8,037 nt of DNA from positions 1 through 8,037 of the forward strand of contig JAUYMX010000566.1 in the NCBI GenBank assembly GCA_030699345.1, in the 5' to 3' direction. The stretch comes from Methylococcaceae bacterium (GTDB lineage: Bacteria > Pseudomonadota > Gammaproteobacteria > Methylococcales > Methylomonadaceae). This document shows positions 1 through 6,459 of the stretch, one piece after another. How positions within the stretch are numbered: position 1 is the stretch's first letter; every line of letters begins with the position of its first letter. The position numbers and the translations under genes were made by a program. The notes under the pieces were generated by a model. The model worked only from the letters and a program-made list of their open reading frames with translations, did no database searches and was not told the DNA's origin.

Positions 1-2
1 GC

Positions 3-56
3 TTGCGAAAGGCCACTGCTTTGCCAGGCAGTGATGTGGCTAAGCCAATGGACTGA
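3..56 (+). CDS. Possible 3' end of an upstream gene (partial)
   Basis: One plus-strand frame is open from the window edge and ends TGA at 54-56, followed at once by TAA. It would encode a short tail ending in Ala-Lys-Pro-Met-Asp. Support comes mainly from context: the double stop lies just ahead of a terminator-like hairpin at 71-107, as expected for the end of a gene. Another frame stays open to TAG at 88-90, but that stop falls inside the hairpin loop, which is less natural. With only 17 codons visible the product cannot be recognised, and the frame could be chance. Confidence 0.2.
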   Translation: MRKATALPGSDVAKPMD

Positions 57-70
57 TAATGTCATGATCT

Positions 71-107
71 ATCCTCTTCAAAAAATGTAGAGGATGACGT
101 TTTTTTT
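71..107 (+). terminator. Probable rho-independent terminator of the upstream gene
   Basis: A perfect 7-bp stem (ATCCTCT at 71-77 with AGAGGAT at 89-95) encloses an 11-base loop. It is followed by GACG and a run of eight T (100-107). The four-base gap before the T run is slightly long for a textbook terminator. It sits between the presumed end of the upstream gene and the fliC promoter, so it would insulate flagellin transcription. Confidence 0.5.
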
Positions 108-160
108 CGGTCAGAAAATACGGTTTTAACGGACGATTACAAAATAACTAATAAAATAAT

Positions 161-187
161 TAAAGGAATTCAGTGACACGCCGATAA
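161..187 (+). promoter_or_regulatory. Sigma-28 (FliA) promoter of the first flagellin gene
   Basis: TAAA at 161-164 is followed by exactly 15 bases and then GCCGATAA at 180-187. This is the consensus form of flagellar class III promoters recognised by FliA. Transcription would start near position 194, giving a leader of about 60 bases before the flagellin start codon. The 14 bases from GCCGATAA into the start region (180-193) are identical to those of the other sigma-28 promoter at 7529-7542. The promoter implies expression only after hook completion, when the anti-sigma factor FlgM is exported. Confidence 0.93.
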
Positions 188-196
188 CTATTTTGA

Positions 197-232
197 GTTT
201 AAAAGGGCAGTTTTAAACAAACTGTATTTTTT
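197..232 (+). promoter_or_regulatory. fliC leader with two mutually exclusive hairpins and a U tract
   Basis: GTTTAAAA (197-204) and TTTTAAAC (211-218) form a perfect 8-bp stem with a 6-base loop. A second stem pairs CAGTTT (208-213) with AAACTG (219-224) around a 5-base loop, extendable by a G-U pair, and is followed directly by TATTTTTT (225-232). Both stems use bases 211-213 and the second loop is part of the first stem, so they cannot coexist. The second has the shape of a weak, AT-rich intrinsic terminator and the first would prevent it. The first lies almost at the predicted 5' end of the mRNA, so it could instead simply protect the message from decay. Confidence 0.45.
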
Positions 233-255
233 GAGTATTTTATGAGGATAAAATC

Positions 256-1095
256 ATGGCAATGGTAATTAACACAAACATCGCTTCAATCAACAGTCAA
301 CGTAGATTGAGCGAAACTAACAATAATCTTTCAACTTCTATGGAGCGCTTATCGTCCGGCTTACGCGTTAACTCAGCCAAAGACGATGCTGCAGGGTTAG
401 CGATTAGTAACCGGATGACTTCACAAATACGCGGTATGACAGTTGCCACAAGAAATGCCAGTGACGGGATTTCATTAGCACAAACGGCTGAATCGGCTAT
501 GGGTGAATTGACTAATACGTTGCAAAGGATGCGTGACTTAGGCGTGCAATCCGCTAACGATGGCGCGGTAACCGGCAGTGACAGAGATAAGCTGCAATCA
601 GAATTTAAACAACTAAATGATGAGTTAAGTCGAATAGTCACCAGCACTGAGTTTAATGGTAAAAAAATCATCAATGGTAGCTTGGCATCTGGTTTAGCTA
701 TACAAGTTGGCGCAAATACTGCCTCTGATAACAGGATACTGGTAAGTATTGAAAATTTAGCCAGTACTCTGGCAGCTGTTACTTCGGCTAGTGTAGGGTC
801 TGCTGCTACTGCATCAGGTGCTAGAAATGCAATTGATGCAATTGATGCAGCCATAAAATCGATTGATACTTCACGTGCTAAGTTAGGCGCGATTCAAAAT
901 CGGTTTACTACCACCATTTCTAACTTGCAGTCTTCCATTGAAAATCAATCAGCTGCTCGTTCACGAATTACTGATACTGATTTTGCTACTGAAACTGCTA
1001 ACTTAAGTCGTAGTCAGATTCTGCAACAAGCTGGTACTGCGATGCTGGCACAAGCCAATCAGTCTGGGCAATCAGTGCTTAGTTTGCTTAGATAG
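256..1095 (+). CDS. fliC: Flagellin, first copy
   Basis: Structural subunit of the flagellar filament, exported through the flagellar type III apparatus and polymerised under the FliD cap. The 279-residue protein is almost all D0/D1: the N-terminal domain (about 1-140) has the classic MERLSSGLRVNSAKDDAAGLAI segment, and the C-terminal domain (about 195-279) ends in the conserved ILQQAGTAMLAQANQS helix. Only a short, Ser/Thr/Ala-rich middle (about 140-195) separates them, so outer D2/D3 domains are absent. That is a compact flagellin, and the middle is where sugars would be attached. The start is fixed by GAGG at 244-247, eight bases upstream; a second ATG two codons on is less well placed. 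It is driven by a perfect sigma-28 promoter and closed by a terminator. It differs from the second flagellin at about 37 positions plus one indel (hand count, about 87% identity). A Gly replaces Ala in the conserved RDLAVQ segment. Confidence 0.97.
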   Translation: MAMVINTNIASINSQRRLSETNNNLSTSMERLSSGLRVNSAKDDAAGLAISNRMTSQIRGMTVATRNASDGISLAQTAESAMGELTNTLQRMRDLGVQSANDGAVTGSDRDKLQSEFKQLNDELSRIVTSTEFNGKKIINGSLASGLAIQVGANTASDNRILVSIENLASTLAAVTSASVGSAATASGARNAIDAIDAAIKSIDTSRAKLGAIQNRFTTTISNLQSSIENQSAARSRITDTDFATETANLSRSQILQQAGTAMLAQANQSGQSVLSLLR

Positions 1096-1114
1096 TCATT
1101 ATGGCAATAATCGA

Positions 1115-1137
1115 GGGAGGCAGCGGCCTCCCTTTTT
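1115..1137 (+). terminator. Rho-independent terminator after fliC
   Basis: GGGAGGC (1115-1121) pairs perfectly with GCCTCCC (1126-1132) around a 4-base loop and is followed immediately by five T. This GC-rich stem should stop most transcripts from the fliC promoter, so the capping genes would receive only read-through or need a promoter of their own. I see no sigma-28 or sigma-54 consensus in the 27 bases between this structure and flaG. Confidence 0.88.
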
Positions 1138-1164
1138 GAATTTATAAATGAGAAGGTTAGTGTC

Positions 1165-1581
1165 ATGAACAGTGAAATTACAAATGTAGCTAAGCTTGTT
1201 CCCGTGACCGTTCTGAGAAATAAGCAAAATGAACCGAAAGCTTCTTCGGCCGTTGTTGGTGCAGCAAAAGATCAGCAGATTGCAACGAAGTCTGAGGAGT
1301 TCTTGAATTCGCAAAATGCAGCATCAAAAGCGGATAGAAAAGAAACATCTTTGGAATTGGTAAAATCGGCAGCAGCTCAGGGAAACTCAATCTTGCAGGC
1401 GACTAATCGTAATTTGGAATTCCAAGTGGATGATTCGACTAAAAAGGTTGTGGTCAAAATTGTGGATAGTAAAAGCGGGGATGTGGTTCGGCAAATTCCT
1501 TCCGAGGATATGCTGGCTTTTATTAAAAGAATGCAGGATCTTGAAGGAAATCAAGGCACCATGCTTCAGGATCGGGCTTAA
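1165..1581 (+). CDS. flaG: FlaG family flagellar protein
   Basis: FlaG is a small protein encoded between flagellin and fliD in many polar-flagellated bacteria; loss in related systems alters filament length. The FlaG domain is the C-terminal half (about residues 75-130), with the diagnostic run of Leu-x-Phe-x-Val-Asp-Asp, then Val-Val-Val-Lys-Ile-Val-Asp, then RQIPSEDML. The first 70 residues are polar, low in conserved features and probably disordered. Its 138 residues are typical for the family. The start is supported by GAGAAGG at 1150-1156, eight bases upstream. It is followed by fliD after 27 bases, so the two are probably co-transcribed. The exact biochemical role of FlaG is not settled. 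Confidence 0.93.
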   Translation: MNSEITNVAKLVPVTVLRNKQNEPKASSAVVGAAKDQQIATKSEEFLNSQNAASKADRKETSLELVKSAAAQGNSILQATNRNLEFQVDDSTKKVVVKIVDSKSGDVVRQIPSEDMLAFIKRMQDLEGNQGTMLQDRA

Positions 1582-1608
1582 TTTACTGAATATCAGCGGG
1601 AGAGGGTA

Positions 1609-2991
1609 ATGGCTATTTCATCTTCATTAGGCGTTGGCAGCGGGATGGATATCAACGGCATTGTTAATCAGTTGGTTGCCGCTGAAGGTCAGCCACAGAA
1701 AGATGCCATTACTCGACAAACTACTGCGGCTAAGGCGCAACTGAGCGGATTAGGTAGTCTTAAAAGTGCATTGTCAACATTTCAGACTGCTGTTCAAAAG
1801 CTTAAAGACGGTAGTTTATTTAAAACCCATCAGGGTACATCTGCAAATGAGTCAATTTTAAAGGTAACTGCTAGCGCCGGTTCGGTTGCTGGCGCGCATA
1901 CTTTGCAAGTTACCCAGTTGGCTAAAGCGCAAAATTCTATTGCAACCACAGAATTTACCGGAGCGACTGAAGTGGTCGGATCTGGTACGTTGACGTTTTC
2001 AGTCGGTACTAAAACGCCATTTTCGCTAACCATCGACTCCAGCAATAATACGTTGGCAGGTATTCGTGATGCTATCAATGGAGCTTCAGGCAATAATGGT
2101 GTGACGGCGAGCATAATCAATGTCGATAATGCAACTAATACCGGAACTATATCCAAATTGGTGTTGACTGCTAAAGAGACTGGTGTAGCTAATGGATTTT
2201 CTGTGGCCGTTTCCGGTGATGCTGGACTAAGTCGATTGGATACTGTCACGACCACAAACTTTACCGGTGTGGCAGCAGCAGATGCCAAAATTCTAATAGA
2301 TGGGCAGGCTGCTACGCGCAGTAGTAATGTGATGTCCGATGTATTACAGGGCGTGACGCTAAATTTGCAGTCTGCGGTGCCGGGTACAGATGTGAATGTC
2401 GACATCAAGTTGGATAATGCGGCAATTAAACAAACGATTTCTGATTTTGTTACGGCTTACAACACGCTTAACAGTACCACAGATAAGTTAGGTAAATTTG
2501 CAGGTACCGCTGGTGGTAGCAATGGCGCGTTAGTCGGTGATTCGACATTACGTAGCATTCGAAACGATCTACGCCAGCAAACCAGTTCACCAGTGACGTC
2601 GGCATCAAATAGTTTTAATTCTTTAAAAACCATTGGTATCGACATAGATAAAAATGGAGTCATGACACTGGATGCGGCAACGCTTGATAAAGCTTTGGCG
2701 GCCAATCTTTCATCGGTAAGTGACGTGTTTTCATCGACTGACGGTGTTGCTACCCGCTTAAATACAAAGATAAATCAGTATCTTCAAACAGGTGGGCCAT
2801 TAGATACTCGACAAAAATCGCTGAACAAGCAGTTAAAAACACTCAGTGATAGAAGCGATACAATTCAATTACATTTAGATAATGTGCAGAAAACTTTACT
2901 AAAGCAGTTTATAGCGATGGATGTGGCTGTTGGTAAGTTTCAGTCAACTGGCAGTTTTTTAACTAATCAATTAGCGCAATTTAATAAGTAG
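1609..2991 (+). CDS. fliD: Flagellar filament cap / hook-associated protein 2
   Basis: FliD forms the pentameric or hexameric cap at the filament tip, under which exported flagellin folds and is inserted. The N-terminal FliD_N domain spans about residues 10-108 and begins with the characteristic GVGSGMDINGIVNQLVAAE. A flagellin hook IN-type segment follows (about 140-190). The FliD_C domain (about 222-445) ends in a coiled-coil region with the family signature G-P-L-D-x-R-x-x-x-L-x-x-x-L near 396-410, then QFIAMD and a terminal SFLTNQLAQF. The 460 residues are in the usual range. The start is supported by GGGAG at 1598-1602, six bases upstream. It is followed by fliS after 15 bases, with a Shine-Dalgarno sequence in the gap, pointing to one transcript. 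Confidence 0.96.
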   Translation: MAISSSLGVGSGMDINGIVNQLVAAEGQPQKDAITRQTTAAKAQLSGLGSLKSALSTFQTAVQKLKDGSLFKTHQGTSANESILKVTASAGSVAGAHTLQVTQLAKAQNSIATTEFTGATEVVGSGTLTFSVGTKTPFSLTIDSSNNTLAGIRDAINGASGNNGVTASIINVDNATNTGTISKLVLTAKETGVANGFSVAVSGDAGLSRLDTVTTTNFTGVAAADAKILIDGQAATRSSNVMSDVLQGVTLNLQSAVPGTDVNVDIKLDNAAIKQTISDFVTAYNTLNSTTDKLGKFAGTAGGSNGALVGDSTLRSIRNDLRQQTSSPVTSASNSFNSLKTIGIDIDKNGVMTLDAATLDKALAANLSSVSDVFSSTDGVATRLNTKINQYLQTGGPLDTRQKSLNKQLKTLSDRSDTIQLHLDNVQKTLLKQFIAMDVAVGKFQSTGSFLTNQLAQFNK

Positions 2992-3006
2992 TAAGCGAGG
3001 TATGAG

Positions 3007-3405
3007 ATGACACCTGTAGCCTATAGAAACAATGCCAATAAATATGCCGCTGTTCATACCGAGACAGTGGTCGAAGATGCTTCCCCTCATAAGTTGATAC
3101 AAATGCTAATGAGCGGCTTTTTGATGCGCGTCAATGCAGCAAAAGGAGCTATCAGCAGAGGCGATTTTCAAGAAAAAAGTGTGCAGATTTCGAAGGCGGT
3201 TGCTATTGTTGGTGGCTTAATAGACGGAGTAGACGCAGAGAAAGGCGGCGACATTGCTGCTAATTTAATGAGTTTGTATGAATACATTAATACTCGGCTA
3301 TTTGAAGCCAGCGCCCAAAATAACACTGAAATACTTGATGAAGTGCAGGTACTGATGCGAGAAATAAAACAAGCCTGGGATGCTATTCCGGAAATGTATC
3401 AGTAA
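3007..3405 (+). CDS. fliS: Flagellin export chaperone
   Basis: FliS binds the C-terminal helix of newly made flagellin in the cytoplasm, prevents premature polymerisation and helps deliver it to the export gate. The 132-residue, all-helical protein shows the family pattern throughout: an N-terminal Tyr-rich stretch, ASPHKLIQMLMSGFL (about 25-39), a Lys-x-x-x-Ile-x-Lys-Ala helix around 60, G-G-D-I-A-x-N-L-x-x-L-Y-x-Y (about 80-93), and a C-terminal I-K-Q-A-W. AGCGAGG at 2994-3000, six bases ahead, supports the start. Its clients here are presumably both flagellins in the window, whose C-terminal helices are nearly identical. Confidence 0.96.
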   Translation: MTPVAYRNNANKYAAVHTETVVEDASPHKLIQMLMSGFLMRVNAAKGAISRGDFQEKSVQISKAVAIVGGLIDGVDAEKGGDIAANLMSLYEYINTRLFEASAQNNTEILDEVQVLMREIKQAWDAIPEMYQ

Positions 3406-3416
3406 CAACGGTCATT

Positions 3417-3725
3417 ATGATTTCTACCGCTGCACTATTGGAGCAACTTGAAGGTTATGTTGAGCTTATTGATAGTGTTATTGAAAATAAGAACTGGGAT
3501 GAACTGAACGAAACCTTGATAAGGCGGCAGGACATTTTAGAGGAGCTTTGCAGATTGCCATTGTCCAGTCATGAGCGCGGTGCAGTCGTAAAGATCATGA
3601 CGTTGATGCAAATGACTGACAGGCAATTTATAGCTTTGGTGCAAGCTCAGAAAGAGGTATTGCAAAAGCAAGCGGCTTTACTTGCTCATGACAGAAAAGC
3701 TATCCAAGCCTATCAAATCGAATAG
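3417..3725 (+). CDS. fliT: FliT-like flagellar chaperone
   Basis: A 102-residue, mostly helical, charged protein encoded 11 bases after fliS, the usual place for FliT. FliT chaperones the FliD cap protein to the export apparatus, and in enterics it also restrains FlhDC. The visible signature is W-D-E-L-N-x-T-L-I-R-R-Q-x-I-L-x-E-L (about 27-44), matching the W...L...R..LL pattern of the family, followed by a long second helix rich in Gln and Lys. No strong Shine-Dalgarno precedes the ATG, so translation may be coupled to fliS. FliT-type proteins diverge fast, so the assignment rests on both position and pattern. It is the last gene of the fliD operon. Confidence 0.8.
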   Translation: MISTAALLEQLEGYVELIDSVIENKNWDELNETLIRRQDILEELCRLPLSSHERGAVVKIMTLMQMTDRQFIALVQAQKEVLQKQAALLAHDRKAIQAYQIE

Positions 3726-3834
3726 ACTCAGTGCCAGCTTGGCGGGAGTTAAATTTAAAAATATCAGCTGGTTTTGAATTTCAAAGTCGAATTCGTCATT
3801 CCGGCAAGGTTGGCTGAATTCACTTATAAATAAG

Positions 3835-3857
3835 ACATTGATTTTAATGTGTTTTTT
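3835..3857 (+). terminator. Weak terminator candidate closing the flaG-fliT operon
   Basis: ACATT (3835-3839) pairs with AATGT (3846-3850), extendable by a G-U pair, and is followed by G and six T. The stem is short and AT-rich. The T run overlaps the stop codon of the converging glycosyltransferase gene. The rest of the 130-base gap (3726-3855) holds no gene; it includes a degenerate palindrome bounded by two GAATTC sites (3789-3794 and 3816-3821). Confidence 0.35.
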
Positions 3858-6369
3858 AATCTTCCTTTATCTTGGCAAGTCGGCATTTTAAGCTAATTGC
3901 CGATTCTAAATTTGGAGTTTCTTTTAAAATATACTCCAACATCAATTCTGCGGCGTCATAAACCTTTATATCAATATATAAGGCAGTCAGTTTTAGTTTA
4001 CTTAGAGTGTCTTCCGGGAAAAAATTGATGTAATCATTGTAGCTATCAATTGCCAGCGTAAAGTCCCCAAGAATCCTTGCTAACTCTGCCTTATAAGGTA
4101 GGTAAAGAGGGGACAGTTGGGCTAAACAATTCATTGCCAAAAAGGCATTTTGTGGGTTTTGCTGTTCAAGACTAATAGAGGCAACTCTAAGTAAAGCCTC
4201 TTCAAGTACAGGCGAATTGTCCAGATTTATAATGTTGTTGTAATTGGACAATGCGTTTTCAAAATCATTTTCAAGTTCTGCAATATAGCCATTAATCAGT
4301 AACAGATAAGGTTCTTTGTTGTCATGTTTAGCGTCATTGATAAAACCGGTTTTCAAGTTTTTTAATTCGTCGAGCTTTTTGTGCTTAAACAGTAGTTTTA
4401 TTTTGCTTTTTAATAGAGGCAGAGTGGATCTTTTGGTCAGTTCTGTTTTGAAAGTGGTGCTTTGGTTAGTGAGTACTTGGTTAAACTGCTCTTGAATGGC
4501 TTGTAACTTCAAGATAGTATCTTTTGGTAAATGAGCTGAATCATGTCTAGTGAGCCAAAATGTCGCTCTACGATAGCTTTGATCTTGGTTCCACTGTTTG
4601 AGTAGTAAGTTAAAGTCGGGCTCTATTTTGAGCTCTTCTTGTCTGGATTGAGTGCGCGAGATAGCCTCATTGATAAACATCAATAACTTATTGGCGCCTG
4701 ACTGGTAAGCCTGATAATAAATGTCGCCTAACCTTTGCGCTTTTTCTGCATCCCAGTCGTCGGAATCATGAGGGGAGGTGATTTTTATAAAATCTCGTAC
4801 AGCAAACTTTTTTACCAGTTTGCTGTAATTCCGATATTTCGTTTTAAGCTGCTTTTCGATCTTATCAAGTTCGCGCTTTTCTTTATAATTTTCAATTCTT
4901 CCATCCGAGTTGTACATCTGCTTATTTATATAGAGTGCTTTTTGGGCTAGCTTTTCGATAGCTTGTATTTGAAAAGCGGCTATTTGAAACTCGTCAATTA
5001 CTGATTGGTAATGCGCACTTAATACAGCTTCGGTTAGTTCAGGTATGCGTTGCTTTACGTGGTTTATGCCCTCTACCTGATGAATGTCCGAAAGAATTAT
5101 TTCTGTCGTCGGAATGTGAGCGATATGCTCAACTTTCGCTGCAGTAGCAGCTAGATTGATGATTTCACGATGATCGGTTGCTATAGCTTGCGCTTGTTTT
5201 GCCAAGATCAATAGCGCTGCATAGTAATCTTGGCCCGTGGGTCTGTATTCGCCGTTATAGGTTTCAACCTGTAATGGTGATGTGTCGTATTTTGGTCCTG
5301 CCAGCTGTTCGTCACTGCCTTGTGCGTGAGTGATACCTTCTTTTGTAAAACACAGATCAAAGCCAGCTAGCAGGATTTTGCTAAAGCCAAAATAATGAGC
5401 CGTTGATAATGCGGAGTTAGTGACTGTTGGTCCAGTTCCACGTAAGTTATTAATATTGAAATCGGAGTGCCAAGGCAATCTGGTTCCTAGATAAAGGCTT
5501 CTTCCATGCCATTGGTTAAGCAATGATGGTTGTAGGTGATAAGCGTTAATTAAGATGGTTCTTTTACTAAATAAAAACATCTCTTTGCTGACGTCAATAT
5601 TTGCATCATGCGGGTCAACTGAGAAAACAAAATCAGGTTCAATACCGGCGGCAATAAGTTGCCGGGAAATACGCGACACGGAAAAAACCACCAGTTTGTG
5701 ACGATTCTCCTGTAACCATGGGAATACAGTCGTGAGTGATGGCCCGCCTGCAAGAATAATCACTGTTTTACCTTGATACGCATTGGCGAGCAATGTGACC
5801 GGTAAAATGTTGTCAGTAATATTTTCAAGCTGGCGAACAATAAATGTCTCGCAGCCAATGGCTGTGCTGCATTCAAAGTGCAATATATGTAGCGCTTCAC
5901 TTAGTTGCCAGCTTAGTTCCGGATATTCATCGAGAACAGCTTGCTGGGCGCAAATGGCATTAAAGGATTTGATGCGATTGATATATGCGTATTCATTAAT
6001 TTTGAATGTTTTTGCCTGATCTTGCCATTGAGAGGGGGTAGTGCAAATAATTTCAGAAGGAAGTTCTTCAAGCAATTGGTGTTGATGTAATTGTTCCAAA
6101 ATCTGCTCTGGTTCAATAAAAATATAGCGCGTACCGGAGGGAACTCCATGCTGTTGAATGTACTTCGGCAGTAAGCCCGAATCAGTACCTACGATGATAT
6201 TAAGATTGTCTTCCTCAAATAGCGATTTACTAAATTCAGCATCGAATATTGCTTGCGCACTGATCTTGTCAAAGCTGTCCCGATTTATGTTGTATAGGTA
6301 TTTGTCACCAAAGGCATTGGTTTTTAATGTACCGGTAGTGGATACTTGAACAAATATATCAGTAGTCAT
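3856..6369 (-). CDS. Maf-type flagellin glycosyltransferase (DUF115 / MptE-like) with TPR-like C-terminus
   Basis: Motility accessory factor (Maf) proteins are needed to glycosylate flagellin with nonulosonic acids (pseudaminic or legionaminic acid) in Campylobacter, Aeromonas and relatives, acting in the cytoplasm before export. The 837-residue protein has an N-terminal Rossmann-like region (about 1-190) and the central MAF/DUF115 domain (about 195-420). Visible motifs are LAGGPSL (206-212), PDFVFSVDP (245-253), GTGPTVTNSAL (311-321) and GFDLCF..G.THA.G (336-351). A charged helical region (about 430-680) follows, then TPR-like helix pairs (about 687-837). The TPR-like tail makes it longer than many Maf proteins and may bind substrate or chaperone. 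It follows the second flagellin by 90 bases on the same strand, which suits its role. No good Shine-Dalgarno precedes the ATG, and no alternative Met lies nearby. Donor sugar and acceptor sites cannot be read from the sequence. Confidence 0.88.
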   Translation of the reverse strand: MTTDIFVQVSTTGTLKTNAFGDKYLYNINRDSFDKISAQAIFDAEFSKSLFEEDNLNIIVGTDSGLLPKYIQQHGVPSGTRYIFIEPEQILEQLHQHQLLEELPSEIICTTPSQWQDQAKTFKINEYAYINRIKSFNAICAQQAVLDEYPELSWQLSEALHILHFECSTAIGCETFIVRQLENITDNILPVTLLANAYQGKTVIILAGGPSLTTVFPWLQENRHKLVVFSVSRISRQLIAAGIEPDFVFSVDPHDANIDVSKEMFLFSKRTILINAYHLQPSLLNQWHGRSLYLGTRLPWHSDFNINNLRGTGPTVTNSALSTAHYFGFSKILLAGFDLCFTKEGITHAQGSDEQLAGPKYDTSPLQVETYNGEYRPTGQDYYAALLILAKQAQAIATDHREIINLAATAAKVEHIAHIPTTEIILSDIHQVEGINHVKQRIPELTEAVLSAHYQSVIDEFQIAAFQIQAIEKLAQKALYINKQMYNSDGRIENYKEKRELDKIEKQLKTKYRNYSKLVKKFAVRDFIKITSPHDSDDWDAEKAQRLGDIYYQAYQSGANKLLMFINEAISRTQSRQEELKIEPDFNLLLKQWNQDQSYRRATFWLTRHDSAHLPKDTILKLQAIQEQFNQVLTNQSTTFKTELTKRSTLPLLKSKIKLLFKHKKLDELKNLKTGFINDAKHDNKEPYLLLINGYIAELENDFENALSNYNNIINLDNSPVLEEALLRVASISLEQQNPQNAFLAMNCLAQLSPLYLPYKAELARILGDFTLAIDSYNDYINFFPEDTLSKLKLTALYIDIKVYDAAELMLEYILKETPNLESAISLKCRLAKIKED

Positions 6370-6392
6370 AATGATGTCTGTAAATAGGATTT

Positions 6393-6421
6393 AATAAACA
6401 CTGCCTCGCATTGTTTGTGAA
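6393..6421 (-). promoter_or_regulatory. Candidate sigma-70 promoter ahead of the Maf gene
   Basis: Read on the minus strand, TTCACA (6421-6416; five of six against TTGACA) is followed by 17 bases and TTTATT (6398-6393; four of six against TATAAT). This would start a message shortly before the Maf start codon, letting maf be expressed independently of the flagellin. Such matches are common in AT-rich DNA. The -35 overlaps the arm of the hairpin at 6417-6449. Confidence 0.25.
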
Positions 6422-6449
6422 CTAAGTAGTGCATGGACTTAGTGTTCAC
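6417..6449 (-). other. Intercistronic hairpin between second flagellin and maf
   Basis: GTGAACTAAGT (6417-6427) pairs with 6437-6449 to give an 11-bp stem with a two-base bulge (6442-6443) and a 9-base loop. The structure works in either strand's RNA. In the flagellin-maf reading direction it starts 11 bases after the flagellin stop codon. No T run follows on either side, so it is not a standard intrinsic terminator. A 3' stabiliser or processing element for the flagellin message, or a partial block to read-through into maf, would fit. Confidence 0.5.
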
Positions 6450-6459
6450 TGTGCAGATT

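Noticed and set aside
12..40. Hairpin CACTGC (14-19) with GCAGTG (28-33) near the left edge.
   Set aside because: No T run follows, and it would lie within the possible coding tail of the upstream gene. It cannot be interpreted without more upstream sequence.
297..854. A 185-codon open frame antisense to the first flagellin, with a similar one antisense to the second (6701-7318, plus strand).
   Set aside because: The two antisense frames resemble each other only because the flagellins are homologous. Neither has a ribosome site or promoter, and the sense frames are certain genes.
1102..1116. TGGCA at 1102-1106 as the -24 element of a sigma-54 promoter for flaG.
   Set aside because: The required GC ten bases after GG is absent (GG is found instead), and the stretch runs into the terminator stem.
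3739..3748. TTGGCGGGAG shared with 7757-7766, each just after a stop codon.
   Set aside because: A ten-base match is expected many times by chance in a window of this size, and flanking bases do not continue the match convincingly.
3789..3821. Degenerate palindrome bounded by two GAATTC sites in the gap between fliT and maf.
   Set aside because: The interior pairs only partly (ATTCCGGC against GGCT). It may be a decayed repeat, but a single copy gives no support.
3899..3906. GCCGATTC as a sigma-28 -10 element.
   Set aside because: No TAAA at 15-base spacing, and it would transcribe antisense to the end of the maf gene with no gene to serve.
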